Assembly (NCBI GenBank): GCA_037783415.1
Contig: JAZGTN010000017.1
Location: forward strand, 3,230,501-3,294,500
Reading direction: 5' to 3'
DNA length: 64,000 nucleotides
From: Leptasterias polaris
Taxonomy: Eukaryota; Echinodermata; Asteroidea; Forcipulatida; Asteriidae
The position numbers were made by a program, and so were the translations under genes. The notes beneath the pieces were generated by a model. It was not told where the DNA came from. It made no database searches and saw only the letters and a list, made by a program, of their open reading frames with translations. Numbering within the stretch: position 1 is the stretch's first letter; every line of letters begins with the position of its first letter. Positions 1 to 12,496 of the stretch are shown here, piece after piece.

Positions 1-269
1 GAGAATATTTCATGAGTTGAAAGATGGAATGTTCCATTCAACGAGGCACCGTTAACTCAGGCAAAGTTAAGTTCAATGAATCATTCCATCTTTCACCAAA
101 TTAAAATTGTCTTTCCATTGCACTAAAGCAAAACAATCATTATTTGTTTTATAAACATCCAAGTCAATCTTTACTCACATTTGGAGGAAAACACAATAAA
201 CAGAATGTACAAAATTGTATTCTGGCATCAAACTTCGAGGGCATGTTGTACTTCTGTGCATAAGCATGG
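1..269. other. left flank of the retrotransposon, no gene
   Basis: AT-rich sequence without a credible ORF. It holds a hairpin with 13-base perfect arms at 18-30 and 83-95 (TGAAAGATGGAAT and its complement), probably the remains of a foldback element. It ends in CATGG at 265-269, the left target-site duplication of the LTR element. Confidence 0.5.
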
Positions 270-1670
270 TGTCACAACCAACCCGTTAGAGTTCTGGTTG
301 CAACAAAGGAAGAAAAACACGCTGCAGAAATAAATTATCACTAAAGCCAACTACGATTATATTTACACATATAGTACAATTTATTTACACAACAAAACAC
401 TCAGGCATAACTTTACATGCAAGTAATTTTCAGTGGCCACCGTTTTAGATACAAAATTTACATCTCAAACTCAATAAATTCAATCCTCCAAATTGATTAA
501 ATTCGATCCTCAAATTTAAGTCAAACCAAATATGAATTAGTGATTTGCTGATTGCAAGTTACCTTAACTCACCAATACATCAACGATTTCTTACGTCTTG
601 AGTAACATTTATATCAATTCTAAATTTTCAATTCAACATCAATAATCCATTAATCTTAATCAACATTATTCCTTCATTAATTTGTTAACTCTTAAGAATT
701 CAACAATATTCCTTTCAGAATTTGTTAACTCTTAATGATACAATTCTAAATTCTCAATTCAACATCAATACTCCATAATCCATTAAGCTTAATCAACATT
801 ATCTCTTCATTAATTTGTTAACTCTTAATATTACAATTCTAAATTCTCAATTCAACATCTTGTCATCAGTCGATCGCGGACTCTAGTTCATTTGAAGAAA
901 ATATGGCTTCCGAAAATATCCCTTCTCTCTGGATGCTTCAAATCTGAGATTCCCATCAGCTCAGTGTGGTGTGATTTCCACAACTCAAATCAGGAGCGTC
1001 AAGTTTATACCCGCAATCGGGTGGGACCATCTATATAAGTGAAAATAATACCAAAATTGTACAAGAACAAGGTCTTAAAACACAGCCTGTCTTATCAATA
1101 TACTCGCCCTTAAATCAATGAAAAGTATCAAAATGCAATTATCTGTGTTTGGATCAACTGCCCTAAATTTAATATAAAACACTGAAACAAATCACAGGGT
1201 TTCCTCCATAAACATAATTAAAAGAACTTACGATTTGCCAAGCTCAGTCCTCCTCTGTGCCTCACAGATCCCAAAGACATCTATGCCGCAGCATGCATTG
1301 GAGAACTCTGGCTACCTGTGCCTAGCTTCATATACCTCACACGTCCAAACTCAAACTGGTACTCCGCACATCTTTTTACTTTACCCACTGTATATCCCAC
1401 ACTCCCACTTTGTTCACTCAAGCACACCAGTGACATTCCCAAGACATTCCTGAGGGACTACGCCCACAGAACAATAGAAACAGAATCGAGCAATGCCTTT
1501 GTATTTATATTACAAGTACTGCTGCTGCACAGTAGCACTTGTACACCTGCCAAAATTATTATTAACAAAGCAGCTGCTGCACAGCAGCAAATCATGGTCA
1601 TTAAAGTTCATTGGACAAAGAAAATACAAAATAACCATTTTAATCATCTCCAATGGGTCTAGCTGTGACA
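270..1670 (-). repeat. LTR 1 (3' LTR of unit 1)
   Basis: 1401 bp, starting TGTCAC and ending GTGACA, a 6-bp terminal inverted repeat of the TG...CA type. It differs from LTR 2 at a few positions (for example near 525, 573, 598 and 629). A possible TATA box for minus-strand transcription is at 1031-1038. Short ORFs seen inside the LTRs are conserved only because the LTRs are copies. Confidence 0.93.
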
Positions 1671-1686
1671 ATTCCCTCCCTCCTTG
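1671..1686 (-). other. polypurine tract, unit 1
   Basis: Read on the minus strand this is a purine run (AAGGAGGGAGGGAAT) ending directly at the 3' LTR, the expected primer site for plus-strand DNA synthesis. The same tract lies at 7783-7798 next to LTR 2. Confidence 0.75.
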
Positions 1687-1944
1687 GGAGAAAAAAAAAT
1701 AATTTTAATAATTTTTTTAAACACAAATATACATCCATTTAGTGACAATTCCTCTCTTGTCAAACTTCAACTGTAATTTAAAGCACACAGTTAAATTGAG
1801 ACCTGCAAGTAAGAAGAAAATAACATTTGTTAACTAGAAAATGCCTTTACCACAAAACACTCTGAAATTCGTGGTTGTAAAGGCAACCATATAGGCCTAC
1901 AATCATCCTGTCAGTTTAAAAAAAAAAAAAAAAACTGCTCCACT

Positions 1945-3499
1945 TCAAGAACAAATTCTACTTAGATAGTCGGCACCGACGTTCTCTGTACCTTTGATTG
2001 ATTCAATCCTGAACCTGTAGGGCTTTAGTTGTAAGGCCCATCGCATAATGCGTGAGTTTGAAAACTGCTTGGTTCAGATATGCTAATGTTGATGATCTGT
2101 CTGAAGTACAAAATCTCTACCATACAAGTAAGTTTGAAATTTCTGCACTGACCATACAATCGCTAGACATTCTCTCTCTATTGTGGAATAGGCACACTCC
2201 CGTGGAAGAAGTTTACGGGATGCATAAGCCACTGGAAATTTCTCGCCCCCATGAAACTGCAACAATACGGCACCCAGGCCGATATTTGACGCATCTGTCT
2301 GGAGAATGAATGGTTGATTTATGTCAGGTAAATGAAGAACAGGAGATTTCACAAGACAAGATTTTAGAGATTTAAAAGCAAACTCTTGACTGTTTTCCCA
2401 GATGATGTGGTTTGGTTCCCTTTTCTTCGTTTTGTCGGTGAGTGGTGCGGCGATTGCTGAATAGTTTGGGATGAACCTTCTGTAATATCCGGTTAAGCCC
2501 AGGAAAGATCTTAATTGCTTTTTGGTTTTGGGTCTTGGTGCATCTTGAACCTTTTTGACTTTGTCTGAGAGTGGTTCTAGTAGTCCTTGTCCTACTCTAT
2601 GACCTAGATATTCTAACTGCGTGTAACTAATGAGGCATTTTGTAAGCCGAGCTGTGAGTCCTGCGTTCTCTAATCTTCCTAGCACCAGTTCAAGTACATC
2701 AAGATGCTCTTCCCAGGTGCTGATATGAATCCATATATCATCAATGAAGTTTGTGACATTGGCTACATCTTGAAGAAGAATGCGCATCATACGACTGAAA
2801 GTAGCCGGGGCATTTACCAGGCCAAATGGCATCGTCTTAAATTGAAATAAACCTTCAGGACTAATGAAACTTGTCTTTTCTTTTGTCGAGTCACTTTGAG
2901 GAATCTGCCAGTACCCTTTACTGAGATCAATTTTGGAAAAATATTTATCCCCTGACAGTCTACTGAAAAATTCCTCTGCATCTGGCATTGGCTCTGCATC
3001 GAACACCGTCACTCGGTTCAACCGTCTGAAATCTATGCAGAAGCGTTGCGATCCATCCTTTTTACTAACTAAAACAATAGGGGATGCATAGGGAGAATTG
3101 GATCTTTCAATGACATCCATCTCAAGCATTGACTTGATTTCCTCGCACACTGTTTCGAAGGGCATGTGGTAGTGGATAAGGCTTTGATCGAACTGGATCT
3201 GCTGTTAATTTAATGTCGAGTTCAGCTAACTTACGTCCTGGTAGATCTGTGAGTACCATCTCATACCTCTTTAACAGACATTTCACCTGGGACTGTTGAT
3301 CTACTGATAATCCTTCATCAATCTGAACATCTCTGACTGTCTCTTTTGCTTTGAGAGTAGGTAGCTGCAATGATTCATCTGCAGGTACTCGCATGTTGGA
3401 GAAGTCATCATCATCGATCTCTGGCTCAATGACTGAAGTTGCTGCAACATCCAAAACACCTTCAACCTGACTATAAGGAAACAACAAGATTGTACACAA
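1945..3499 (-). pseudogene. retrotransposon reverse transcriptase-RNase H, unit 1 (frameshifted)
   Basis: The main open segment (3165 down to 2083) carries Ty3/gypsy RT: SPYASPIVLVSKKDGS, CIDFRRLN, the KIDLSKGYWQIP block, MPFGLVNAPATF and the catalytic FIDDI in place of the usual YxDD. RNase H follows with its first Asp in LQTDAS and the STIERECLAIVW block. An upstream segment (3499 to 3122) in another frame holds the start of RT (KPYPLPH). A frame break near 3160 separates them, and a 1-bp loss near 2088 cuts RNase H short after TDHQ. The normal end motif (GADYLSR) is still readable in another frame down to about 1945. This RT lies after integrase in transcription order. Nonfunctional as it stands. 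Confidence 0.88.
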
Positions 3500-4093
3500 C
3501 TAGTTTCAGTCGGACGTTCTATATATTGTTTAAGAAGGTTAATGTGAAAGGTTTTGAGTTTTCCATTCAAGTCGATCTTGTAGTCATAACTACCAAATCT
3601 TTTGGTTACAGTGAACGGACCTTTCCAATGCATCAGTAATTTGTTGTGGTCTGTGTGGAGCAACAACAATACCTTATCTCCTTCCTTGAACTGACGAGGT
3701 CTGGCGAGGTCTGGATTTCTTGTCATAGTACTTCTTGTACCGCTGTGATGATTTTCTGAGTTCTTCGCTGGCCAATTTGCACGTGTCTTCTATTCGACTT
3801 CTCAGATCTACAACATATTCATAAGTGGTCTTCACTTCTGGATTTGTAACGTCACCTGACCAAAGTTCTCTGAGAATAGCCATGGGGCCTCTTACAGTTC
3901 TGCCATACAACAACTCAAAGGGAGCAAAGCCCAAACTTGAATGAGGAGTTTCTCTATAGGCAAACAAAAGTGGACCTATGTAGCGATCCCAGTCTTTTGG
4001 CTTCTCTGAGCAAAGTCGTTTAAGCATTTGCTTTAATGTCCCATTAAATCTTTCCACTAACCCGTTGCAAGATGGATGGTAGGGTGTTGTCAT
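3301..4093 (-). pseudogene. retrotransposon integrase C-terminal half, unit 1 (frameshifted)
   Basis: Two overlapping frames continue the integrase. From 4093 to 3674 come TTPYHPSCNGLVERFNGTLK, with the catalytic Glu in GLVERFNG, and the FAYRETPHSSLGF and FELLYGR blocks. From 3726 to 3301 comes the C-terminal region with FKEGDKVLLL, a WKGPF core and FHINLLKQY, typical of the Ty3/gypsy integrase tail. The break between the two lies near 3715, and another near 4120 separates this part from the first integrase half. The same breaks occur in unit 2. Confidence 0.87.
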
Positions 4094-5676
4094 AAGCTGT
4101 CTAAGGGAAAGAAGTCGACTAGTCCTGATGTAAATTGGGAGCCCTGATCTGTCAGTATTTCCCTAGGTATTCCTACTCTGGTAAAAATCTCTACAAGCGC
4201 CTCAGCTACTCGATGTGTTTCAATACTCTTAAGGGGAATCGCCTCAGGGTATCGTGTGGCATAATCTACACATGTGAGAATATAACGGTTGCCTCTATCG
4301 GTAATGGGTGAAATTGGACCTACAAGGTCTACAGCTACACGTTGGAAGGGTTCATCGATTAATGGCATGTGACCAAGAGGGACTCTGGTGGTTTTGCCTT
4401 TTGCAATAGTTCGTTGACAGATGTCACAAGATTGACAATAACGACGAATGTCAGACTGCACCCCTGGCCAAAAGAAATTTGAAAGAACCTTATCTCCTGT
4501 CTTTCTAGAACCTAAATGACCACCTAAGATGGATTCATGAGCTAACTTCATTACTGATGTACGATGAAGTTGTGGAACTATCAATTGAGTGATCATATCT
4601 CCACCATCTACTCTGGGACTAGTAAACTGTCTATGAATGAGACCTTTCTTCATAAAGAAATGAGAAGCGTTTTCACCCTTGCTGACTGTGGTTGTCCCTG
4701 AAGATGCTAATTCTCTTACCCTGTGTAAGGTGGGATCATCTTGTTGAGCTCGCCTCATTTCGTCGGCAGTGACCTCCGGTAGACTACTTGGAACCTTCAA
4801 TGCCGGAAGAGGTTTCTCTTCTGTTGCCTTTTGTGCTCTAGTCTGAACAGCTTGGATCTCAAGGTGGGTTGCTGATTTCTGCTCTGATGTCTTCTTTTTG
4901 TCTCCTTTACACATCCAGTTATCGTCAGGTTTACCAGGTTCACGTGCTTCTGGGATGTTTCCTACTATGACATCATATATAGGGTTAGTCATGCACAAAG
5001 CCTCTACAGATCCAACATAGTATGGTGAATCAATGAAAATCTTAGCAACTGCTAACTGTTGTACAGTACCATCAACAAGGACACAATACTTGCTTGCACC
5101 TGTGAGCTGGGTATCTGAAACAAGACTTCTACGAACAACTACTCCCGAGCAACCTGTATCCCGCAGAACTGATACCATATGGTTATCAAGTTTACCCTTT
5201 GTTACAGGCATTTTATTTACATCTTCAACTCTACATGCTGCACTTGTCCAAGGCAGCTTATGCCCACACTGTAAGGTGACTATGCCATCATTAAAACAAC
5301 ACTTATCAAGATTTCTTTTGTCAACAATATACATACATGCAACCCGTTCAGTTTGGTTAGTTTGTGGTCCGGTGTTACTCTGAGTATTCCCACTCTGTTG
5401 AAATGCAGATGCCGAGTTTGGTTGGTCATTGGCTAATGACGTCTGCTCATAAAAAGAATCACCATAGTTAACAAGTCCTGCCACTCTGGTAGGGTTCCGT
5501 TGAGGGTTCTTCCAGCAGTTTCGCGCAAGATGACCTGTCTTATGACAAATGAAACATGATCTTTGATCTCTGTTAGTGAGGTTCGAAATATTTGGCCTAC
5601 TAAAATTGGGAGGTGGACTGTTTAGGGTTTTCAAATTTGTCTGTTCGAGCAGAACGAATTTTTTTTCTGAAACCAT
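4090..5676 (-). pseudogene. retrotransposon zinc knuckle-protease-integrase segment, unit 1
   Basis: This open frame of 528 codons holds, in order: a CX2CX4HX4C zinc knuckle (CFICHKTGHLARNC, about residues 40-53), an aspartic protease active site (RDTGCSG, about 170), a linker of the type that normally sits between RNase H and integrase (RRAQQDDPTL), the integrase HHCC zinc domain (HLGSRKTGDK, CQSCDICQ) and the first part of the catalytic core with the two Asp in AVDLVGPI and LTDQGSQF. It ends just before the third catalytic residue, which is encoded in another frame from 4093. The protease-linker-integrase junction shows that RT/RNase H is not in the usual place. Confidence 0.9.
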
Positions 5677-6109
5677 CTTCTGTCAAATTGTATCTCTTTA
5701 ACAGAGCATCCTTTAAACAACTGTATTCAGATGAATCTTCAATGGATAATCTAGAATAAACTCCAAGAGCCTTGCCTCTGAAAAGAGCGCTTAGATTTAC
5801 TGCCCAGTTTACTTTTGGCCAATTTTGCGCTGCAGCATATCGCTCAAATCGCTGAAGGTAAGCATCTAATTCATCTTTCTCATCATCAAAATGAGGCAAT
5901 TTAGGTGTAACTGACTTGATACCGGTCTTACTTCCGGGTTTGTGATCAGACAATTCTTGAGATTGTGCTTTCAAGACCTGTAACTTCAATTGTAACTCAA
6001 GGGTTTCTTTCTCTTCGCGCCTTATCTCTAACTGTTGGGCACGAGCTTCCCTCTCTTCCATCTGTTTCTCTCTTCGCTCTCTCATCATACGCTCTTGCTC
6101 TGTACTCAC
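5600..6109 (-). pseudogene. retrotransposon gag N-terminal part, unit 1
   Basis: About 169 residues: a charged coiled-coil N-terminus rich in E, R and Q, then the capsid-like block PKLPHFDDEKDELDAYLQRF with WAVNLSALFRGKAL and LKRYNLTEDGF, as in the gag of many invertebrate and fish Ty3/gypsy elements. The frame closes soon after, and the rest of a normal capsid is not seen before the zinc knuckle, which is in another frame. The segment starts at a GTG; the first upstream ATG (6176) is in a different frame, so the N-terminus is probably also shifted. A run of eight A lies in the gag/pol overlap, but the next frame would need a +1 rather than a -1 shift. Confidence 0.85.
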
Positions 6110-6360
6110 AAACTCTCAATTCCTCTCCTTCTAGACTCATCTCTTTTCCCAACTGCACTAACCTTTCCATCTCCATTTTGCTTGGACCGCAGCTACGCGC
6201 ATGCGCTGCTAGCTTGACTGCAGTGGCACAGAGAGGAGTAAGCCCAAACAGATCTATAACAAGAAAGCTTATAAAAAACCCGTTAACAAATGCATTTAGT
6301 AATTAATACTGTATATTGCAATAACATAATTCTGCGTCTTCCTTTTTTAAAATTTCATTC

Positions 6361-6377
6361 TCCCGGACAAGCCCCCA
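6361..6377 (-). other. tRNA primer binding site, unit 1
   Basis: On the minus strand, four bases after the end of LTR 2, comes TGGGGGCTTGTCCGGGA. This matches the proline-tRNA primer binding site known from gammaretroviruses with one mismatch in 17. Unit 2 has the same site at 12476-12492 beside LTR 3. Confidence 0.75.
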
Positions 6378-6381
6378 AAAA

Positions 6382-7782
6382 TGTCACAACCAACCCGTTA
6401 GAGTTCTGGTTGCAACAAAGGAAGAAAAACACGCTGCAGAAATAAATTATCACTAAAGCCAACTACGATTATATTTACACATATAGTACAATTTATTTAC
6501 ACAACAAAACACTCAGGCATAACTTTACATGCAAGTAATTTTCAGTGGCCACCGTTTTAGATACAAAATTTACATCTCAAACTCAATAAATTCAATCCTC
6601 CAAATTGATTAAATTCGATCCTCAAATTTAAGTCAAACCAAATCTGAATTAGTGATTTGCTGATTGCAAGTTACCTTAACTCACCAATATATCAACGATT
6701 TCTTACGTCTCGAGTAACATTTATATCAATTCTAAATTCTCAATTCAACATCAATAATCCATTAATCTTAATCAACATTATTCCTTCATTAATTTGTTAA
6801 CTCTTAAGAATTCAACAATATTCCTTTCAGAATTTGTTAACTCTTAATGATACAATTCTAAATTCTCAATTCAACATCAATACTCCATAATCCATTAAGC
6901 TTAATCAACATTATCTCTTCATTAATTTGTTAACTCTTAATATTACAATTCTAAATTCTCAATTCAACATCTTGTCATCAGTCGATCGCGGACTCTAGTT
7001 CATTTGAAGAAAATATGGCTTCCGAAAATATCCCTTCTCTCTGGATGCTTCAAATCTGAGATTCCCATCAGCTCAGTGTGGTGTGATTTCCACAACTCAA
7101 ATCAGGAGCGTCAAGTTTATACCCGCAATCGGGTGGGACCATCTATATAAGTGAAAATAATACCAAAATTGTACAAGAACAAGGTCTTAAAACACAGCCT
7201 GTCTTATCAATATACTCGCCCTTAAATCAATGAAAAGTATCAAAATGCAATTATCTGTGTTTGGATCAACTGCCCTAAATTTAATATAAAACACTGAAAC
7301 AAATCACAGGGTTTCCTCCATAAACATAATTAAAAGAACTTACGATTTGCCAAGCTCAGTCCTCCTCTGTGCCTCACAGATCCCAAAGACATCTATGCCG
7401 CAGCATGCATTGGAGAACTCTGGCTACCTGTGCCTAGCTTCATATACCTCACACGTCCAAACTCAAACTGGTACTCCGCACATCTTTTTACTTTACCCAC
7501 TGTATATCCCACACTCCCACTTTGTTCACTCAAGCACACCAGTGACATTCCCAAGACATTCCTGAGGGACTACGCCCACAGAACAATAGAAACAGAATCG
7601 AGCAATGCCTTTGTATTTATATTACAAGTACTGCTGCTGCACAGTAGCACTTGTACACCTGCCAAAATTATTATTAACAAAGCAGCTGCTGCACAGCAGC
7701 AAATCATGGTCATTAAAGTTCATTGGACAAAGAAAATACAAAATAACCATTTTAATCATCTCCAATGGGTCTAGCTGTGACA
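6382..7782 (-). repeat. LTR 2 (shared middle LTR)
   Basis: 1401 bp, TGTCAC...GTGACA. It serves as the 5' LTR of unit 1 and the 3' LTR of unit 2. It shares several bases with LTR 3 against LTR 1, for example CTCGAG in the first third. Confidence 0.93.
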
Positions 7783-8056
7783 ATTCCCTCCCTCCTTGGG
7801 AGAAAAAAAAATAATTTTAATAATTTTTTTAAACACAAATATACATCCATTTAGTGACAATTCCTCTCTTGTCAAACTTCAACTGTAATTTAAAGCACAC
7901 AGTTAAATTGAGACCTGCAAGTAAGAAGAAAATAACATTTGTTAACTAGAAAATGCCTTTACCACAAAACACTCTGAAATTCGTGGTTGTAAAGGCAACC
8001 ATATAGGCCTACAATCATCCTGTCAGTTTAAAAAAAACAAAAAAAACTGCTCCACT

Positions 8057-9614
8057 TCAAGAACAAATTCTACTTAGATAGTCGGCACCGACGTTCTCTG
8101 TACCTTTGATTGATTCAATCCTGAACCTGTAGGGCTTTAGTTGTAAGGCCCATCGCATAATGCGTGAGTTTGAAAACTGCTTGGTTCAGATATGCTAATG
8201 GTTGATGATCTGTCTGAAGTACAAAATCTCTACCATACAAGTAAGTTTGAAATTTCTGCACTGACCATACAATCGCTAGACATTCTCTCTCTATTGTGGA
8301 ATAGGCACACTCCCGTGGAAGAAGTTTACGGGATGCATAAGCCACTGGAAATTTCTCGCCCCCATGAAACTGCAACAATACGGCACCCAGGCCGATATTT
8401 GACGCATCTGTCTGGAGAATGAATGGTTGATTTATGTCAGGTAAATGAAGAACAGGAGATTTCACAAGACAAGATTTTAGAGATTTAAAAGCAAACTCTT
8501 GACTGTTTTCCCAGATGATGTGGTTTGGTTCCCTTTTCTTCGTTTTGTCGGTGAGTGGTGCGGCGATTGCTGAATAGTTTGGGATGAACCTTCTGTAATA
8601 TCCGGTTAAGCCCAGGAAAGATCTTAATTGCTTTTTGGTTTTGGGTCTTGGTGCATCTTGAACCTTTTTGACTTTGTCTGAGAGTGGTTCTAGTAGTCCT
8701 TGTCCTACTCTATGACCTAGATATTCTAACTGCGTGTAACCAATGAGGCATTTTGTAAGCCGAGCTGTGAGTCCTGCGTTCTCTAATCTTCCTAGCACCA
8801 GTTCAAGTACATCAAGATGCTCTTCCCAGGTGCTGGTATGAATCCATATATCATCAATGAAGTTTGTGACATTGGCTACATCTTGAAGAAGAATGCGCAT
8901 CATACGACTGAAAGTAGCCGGGGCATTTACCAGGCCAAATGGCATCGTCTTAAATTGAAATAAACCTTCAGGACTAATGAAACTTGTCTTTTCTTTTGTC
9001 GAGTCACTTTGAGGAATCTGCCAGTACCCTTTACTGAGATCAATTTTGGAAAAATATTTATCCCCTGACAGTCTACTGAAAAATTCCTCTGCATCTGGCA
9101 TTGGCTCTGCATCGAACACTGTCACTCGGTTCAACCGTCTGAAATCTATGCAGAAGCGTTGCGATCCATCCTTTTTACTATAACTAAAACAATAGGGGAT
9201 GCATAGGGAGAATTGGATCTTTCAATGACATCCATCTCAAGCATTGACTTGATTTCCTCGCACACTGTTTCGAAGGGCATGTGGTAGTGGATAAGGCTTT
9301 GATCGAACTGGATCTGCTGTTAATTTAATGTCGAGTTCAGCTAACTTACGTCCTGGTAGATCTGTGAGTACCATCTCATACCTCTTTAACAGACATTTCA
9401 CCTGGGACTGTTGATCTACTGATAATCCTTCATCAATCTGAACATCTCTGACTGTCTCTTTTGCTTTGAGAGTAGGTAGCTGCAATGATTCATCTGCAGG
9501 TACTCGCATGTTGGAGAAGTCATCATCATCGATCTCTGGCTCAATGACTGAAGTTGCTGCAACATCCAAAACACCTTCAACCTGACTATAAGGAAACAAC
9601 AAGATTGTACACAA
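8057..9614 (-). pseudogene. retrotransposon reverse transcriptase-RNase H, unit 2 (frameshifted)
   Basis: Same RT and RNase H motifs as unit 1 (CIDFRRLN region, FIDDI, LQTDAS, STIERECLAIVW). Unit 2 has a private 2-bp TA insertion near 9179 that breaks the start of RT, but keeps one base near 8201 that unit 1 lost. Its RNase H frame therefore runs on through TDHQPLAYLNQ to 8115, where another shared shift occurs before the GADYLSR end motif (stop near 8057). The private differences show the two units have diverged slightly since duplication. Confidence 0.88.
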
Positions 9615-10208
9615 CTAGTTTCAGTCGGACGTTCTATATATTGTTTAAGAAGGTTAATGTGAAAGGTTTTGAGTTTTCCATTCAAGTCGATCTTGTAGTC
9701 ATAACTACCAAATCTTTTGGTTACAGTGAACGGACCTTTCCAATGCATCAGTAATTTGTTGTGGTCTGTGTGGAGCAACAACAATACCTTATCTCCTTCC
9801 TTGAACTGACGAGGTCTGGCGAGGTCTGGATTTCTTGTCATAGTACTTCTTGTACCGCTGTGATGATTTTCTGAGTTCTTCGCTGGCCAATTTGCACGTG
9901 TCTTCTATTCGACTTCTCAGATCTACAACATATTCATAAGTGGTCTTCACTTCTGGATTTGTAACGTCACCTGACCAAAGTTCTCTGAGAATAGCCATGG
10001 GGCCTCTTACAGTTCTGCCATACAACAACTCAAAGGGAGCAAAGCCCAAACTTGAATGAGGAGTTTCTCTATAGGCAAACAAAAGTGGACCTATGTAGCG
10101 ATCCCAGTCTTTTGGCTTCTCTGAGCAAAGTCGTTTAAGCATTTGCTTTAATGTCCCATTAAATCTTTCCACTAACCCGTTGCAAGATGGATGGTAGGGT
10201 GTTGTCAT
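9416..10208 (-). pseudogene. retrotransposon integrase C-terminal half, unit 2
   Basis: Copy of the unit 1 segment: the YHPSCNGLVERFNG block with the catalytic Glu (frame 10208-9789) and the WKGPF/FHINLLKQY tail (frame 9841-9416), separated by the same frameshift. Confidence 0.87.
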
Positions 10209-11791
10209 AAGCTGTCTAAGGGAAAGAAGTCGACTAGTCCTGATGTAAATTGGGAGCCCTGATCTGTCAGTATTTCCCTAGGTATTCCTACTCTGGTAAA
10301 AATCTCTACAAGCGCCTCAGCTACTCGATGTGTTTCAATACTCTTAAGGGGAATCGCCTCAGGGTATCGTGTGGCATAATCTACACATGTGAGAATATAA
10401 CGGTTGCCTCTATCGGTAATGGGTGAAATTGGACCTACAAGGTCTACAGCTACACGTTGGAAGGGTTCATCGATTAATGGCATGTGACCAAGAGGGACTC
10501 TGGTGGTTTTGCCTTTTGCAATAGTTCGTTGACAGATGTCACAAGATTGACAATAACGACGAATGTCAGACTGCACCCCTGGCCAAAAGAAATTTGAAAG
10601 AACCTTATCTCCTGTCTTTCTAGAACCTAAATGACCACCTAAGATGGATTCATGAGCTAACTTCATTACTGATGTACGATGAAGTTGTGGAACTATCAAT
10701 TGAGTGATCATATCTCCACCATCTACTCTGGGACTAGTAAACTGTCTATGAATGAGACCTTTCTTCATAAAGAAATGAGAAGCGTTTTCACCCTTGCTGA
10801 CTGTGGTTGTCCCTGAAGATGCTAATTCTCTTACCCTGTGTAAGGTGGGATCATCTTGTTGAGCTCGCCTCATTTCGTCGGCAGTGACCTCCGGTAGACT
10901 ACTTGGAACCTTCAATGCCGGAAGAGGTTTCTCTTCTGTTGCCTTTTGTGCTCTAGTCTGAACAGCTTGGATCTCAAGGTGGGTTGCTGATTTCTGCTCT
11001 GATGTCTTCTTTTTGTCTCCTTTACACATCCAGTTATCGTCAGGTTTACCAGGTTCACGTGCTTCTGGGATGTTTCCTACTATGACATCATATATAGGGT
11101 TAGTCATGCACAAAGCCTCTACAGATCCAACATAGTATGGTGAATCAATGAAAATCTTAGCAACTGCTAACTGTTGTACAGTACCATCAACAAGGACACA
11201 ATACTTGCTTGCACCTGTGAGCTGGGTATCTGAAACAAGACTTCTACGAACAACTACTCCCGAGCAACCTGTATCCCGCAGAACTGATACCATATGGTTA
11301 TCAAGTTTACCCTTTGTTACAGGCATTTTATTTACATCTTCAACTCTACATGCTGCACTTGTCCAAGGCAGCTTATGCCCACACTGTAAGGTGACTATGC
11401 CATCATTAAAACAACACTTATCAAGATTTCTTTTGTCAACAATATACATACATGCAACCCGTTCAGTTTGGTTAGTTTGTGGTCCGGTGTTACTCTGAGT
11501 ATTCCCACTCTGTTGAAATGCAGATGCCGAGTTTGGTTGGTCATTGGCTAATGACGTCTGCTCATAAAAAGAATCACCATAGTTAACAAGTCCTGCCACT
11601 CTGGTAGGGTTCCGTTGAGGGTTCTTCCAGCAGTTTCGCGCAAGATGACCTGTCTTATGACAAATGAAACATGATCTTTGATCTCTGTTAGTGAGGTTCG
11701 AAATATTTGGCCTACTAAAATTGGGAGGTGGACTGTTTAGGGTTTTCAAATTTGTCTGGTCGAGCAGAACGATTTTTTTTTCTGAAACCAT
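10205..11791 (-). pseudogene. retrotransposon zinc knuckle-protease-integrase segment, unit 2
   Basis: 528 codons, nearly identical to unit 1 (differences such as I for F and D for E in the first dozen residues). It carries the same CX2CX4HX4C knuckle, RDTGCSG protease motif, HHCC domain and first two integrase Asp, and the same premature end before the catalytic Glu. Confidence 0.9.
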
Positions 11792-12224
11792 CTTCTGTCA
11801 AATTGTATCTCTTTAACAGAGCATCCTTTAAACAACTGTATTCAGATGAATCTTCAATGGATAATCTAGAATAAACTCCAAGAGCCTTGCCTCTGAAAAG
11901 AGCGCTTAGATTTACTGCCCAGTTTACTTTTGGCCAATTTTGCGCTGCAGCATATCGCTCAAATCGCTGAAGGTAAGCATCTAATTCATCTTTCTCATCA
12001 TCAAAATGAGGCAATTTAGGTGTAACTGACTTGATACCGGTCTTACTTCCGGGTTTGTGATCAGACAATTCTTGAGATTGTGCTTTCAAGACCTGTAACT
12101 TCAATTGTAACTCAAGGGTTTCTTTCTCTTCGCGCCTTATCTCTAACTGTTGGGCACGAGCTTCCCTCTCTTCCATCTGTTTCTCTCTTCGCTCTCTCAT
12201 CATACGCTCTTGCTCTGTACTCAC
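11715..12224 (-). pseudogene. retrotransposon gag N-terminal part, unit 2
   Basis: Copy of the unit 1 gag segment, with the same coiled coil, KLPHFDDEKDELDAYLQRF block and early frame end. The A-run in the gag/pol overlap has nine A here against eight in unit 1 because of a T-to-A change, with no length change. The upstream ATG at 12291 is again out of frame. Confidence 0.85.
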
Positions 12225-12496
12225 AAACTCTCAATTCCTCTCCTTCTAGACTCATCTCTTTTCCCAACTGCACTAACCTTTCCATCTCCATTTTGCTTGG
12301 ACCGCAGCTACGCGCATGCGCTGCTAGCTTGACTGCAGTGGCACAGAGAGGAGTAAGCCCAAACAGATCTATAACAAGAAAGCTTATAAAAAACCCGTTA
12401 ACAAATGCATTTAGTAATTAATACTGTATATTGCAATAACATAATTCTGCGTCTTCCTTTTTTAAAATTTCATTCTCCCGGACAAGCCCCCAAAAA

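Noticed and set aside
1235..1702. ORFs of 69-114 codons inside the LTRs (also at 7347-7814 and 13535-13958)
   Set aside because: Conserved only because the LTRs are copies; no domain, and opposite to the element's coding strand.
5650..5670. Programmed -1 frameshift at the A-run in the gag/pol overlap
   Set aside because: The downstream frame is +1 relative to gag, and several other unprogrammed frame breaks follow.
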